Source: Novosphingobium sp. (GTDB lineage: Bacteria > Pseudomonadota > Alphaproteobacteria > Sphingomonadales > Sphingomonadaceae). Taken from it: a stretch of 64,000 nt of DNA. The notes below the pieces were generated by a model, which was given only the letters and a program-made list of their open reading frames with translations, did not search any database and was not told where the DNA came from. Positions 63,512 to 64,000 of the stretch are shown here, one piece after another; position 1 is the first letter of the stretch; every line of letters begins with the position of its first letter. The stretch lies in the NCBI RefSeq assembly GCF_024642085.1, contig NZ_JAHEBV010000064.1, forward strand, positions 32,649 through 96,648. The letters run 5' to 3'. A program made the position numbers and the translations under genes.

Positions 63512-64000
63512 CGATCCATTCAACCGTGCGGGCCACCCCGCCAAAAGGGTAGAAGTGCAACCGGACTCGGCCATGTTCGGGGCCAAGTCTTGCCGCAAAA
63601 GCTTCTACCAGTTTGTCAGGGCCCGCAGCGCCAAGCAGCTTCGTTATCGAGACACCGTACTTGGTCATCACCGCGGCTGACGCCCCCACCCCGCAATGGG
63701 CAGCAAAGCGCAGCAGGGTCTTGATCCCCGCAGGACCCGGAACTCCTATCCGTACCGGTGCAATAATCCCGCGTTGGCGCAGTTCGACCAACCACGCCAG
63801 CACGGCATCAGGGTCGAAACTGAACTGGGTAACCACCAGCGGCGCCATGTTGCGCGCCTCGATATCGGCGACCTTGCTGACAAGTACATCCCAACATTGC
63901 TGCGTGGTCATTACGGGATGACCTTCAGGATGGCCGCCGACGCCGATCGCCTTGATACCGAGCCGCTCAAAGGCCCCGGTCGCCAGCATCGCGGTGGTGT
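63474..64000 (-). CDS. Methylenetetrahydrofolate reductase, C-terminal part (cut by window end)
   Basis: The last about 175 residues of an MTHFR-like (beta/alpha)8 flavoprotein; the frame stays open to the end of the window. GVGGHPEGHPV, VTQFSFDPDAV and APVRIGVPGPAG are family motifs. MTHFR interconverts methylene-THF and methyl-THF. In Sphingobium SYK-6, a metF homologue accompanies the THF-dependent O-demethylase ligM, so this copy probably oxidises the methyl-THF formed here. It is the third C1 gene of the island. Confidence 0.8.
   Translation of the reverse strand, partial: TTAMLATGAFERLGIKAIGVGGHPEGHPVMTTQQCWDVLVSKVADIEARNMAPLVVTQFSFDPDAVLAWLVELRQRGIIAPVRIGVPGPAGIKTLLRFAAHCGVGASAAVMTKYGVSITKLLGAAGPDKLVEAFAARLGPEHGRVRLHFYPFGGVARTVEWIDGFQSKQAASLG

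Noticed and set aside
1..64000. CRISPR arrays, tRNA or rRNA genes, transposases, phage integrases
   Set aside because: I looked for spaced direct repeats, recombinase-type proteins and inverted-repeat borders and recognised none; the catabolic island has no visible mobile-element boundary in this window.

Overview
The window looks like a chromosomal segment of an alphaproteobacterium of the order Sphingomonadales (Novosphingobium/Sphingobium type). The reasons are an RNase E with a long acidic insertion in its S1 domain, the sdhB - PaaI thioesterase - zapE order, a complete exosortase A (XrtA) exopolysaccharide locus, several TonB-dependent receptors, and a dense lignin-monomer type aromatic catabolic cluster. 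No rRNA, tRNA, CRISPR array, insertion sequence or phage gene was recognised. This assignment comes from gene content only.

Layout. (1) 0-7.4 kb, housekeeping: the start of a divergent exported protein, rne, a metallo-beta-lactamase-fold hydrolase, a membrane-anchored LuxR-type regulator, and sdhB-thioesterase-zapE. (2) 7.4-15.8 kb, minus strand: a ZnuD-like TonB receptor with a Zur-like palindrome in front of it, an RpfF-type DSF synthase homologue with no rpfC/rpfG beside it, and a ybhGFSR-type ABC exporter. (3) 15.9-34.5 kb, XrtA locus: a minus-strand run of ten genes (polysaccharide export lipoprotein, chain-length protein, tyrosine autokinase, outer-membrane protein, ATPase, deacetylase, FemAB-like protein, glycosyltransferase, exosortase A, amidotransferase). 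Next to it is a divergently transcribed acyl/amino-acid module (acyl-CoA ligase and PLP decarboxylase one way; GNAT-like protein, acyl carrier protein and two hydrolases the other). (4) 34.5-37.2 kb: trxB, an alpha/beta hydrolase and a tyrosine phosphatase.

(5) 37.3-64 kb, aromatic catabolic island: pobA with an aldo/keto reductase; a THF-dependent LigM/DesA-type O-demethylase divergent from a short MetE-like methyltransferase; a VOC protein; a TonB receptor, a strong terminator, then a co-directional run of MFS transporter, 2,4'-dihydroxyacetophenone-dioxygenase-like cupin, Rieske O-demethylase-like oxygenase, SDR, VAO-family flavoprotein and zinc alcohol dehydrogenase; a second TonB receptor; a TauD-like dioxygenase; a feruloyl-CoA hydratase-lyase/CoA ligase pair; an aromatic-acid MFS transporter with a MarR regulator; a benzoylformate-decarboxylase-like enzyme; a second VOC protein; an esterase-like hydrolase; and a methylenetetrahydrofolate reductase cut by the window end. 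Read together, the enzymes could shorten the side chain of 4-hydroxyphenyl/guaiacyl compounds to benzoates, remove methyl groups, and hand 4-hydroxybenzoate to PobA. The MetE-like enzyme and the MTHFR could recycle the methyl-THF made by the O-demethylase.

The most interesting signal is non-coding. A palindrome of the form TTGTAnGTnnnACnTACAA (TGTA-N9-TACA) recurs in the intergenic regions of this island at about 37.3, 41.67, 41.70, 43.5, 55.3, 56.35 and 62.33 kb. It lies in front of the O-demethylase/methyltransferase pair, both TonB receptors, the feruloyl-CoA genes, the decarboxylase/VOC pair and the phosphatase/pobA region. Three copies match 13 or 14 of 14 fixed positions; the other four are weaker. 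This suggests that the scattered transcription units form one local regulon under a single, as yet unidentified repressor or activator.
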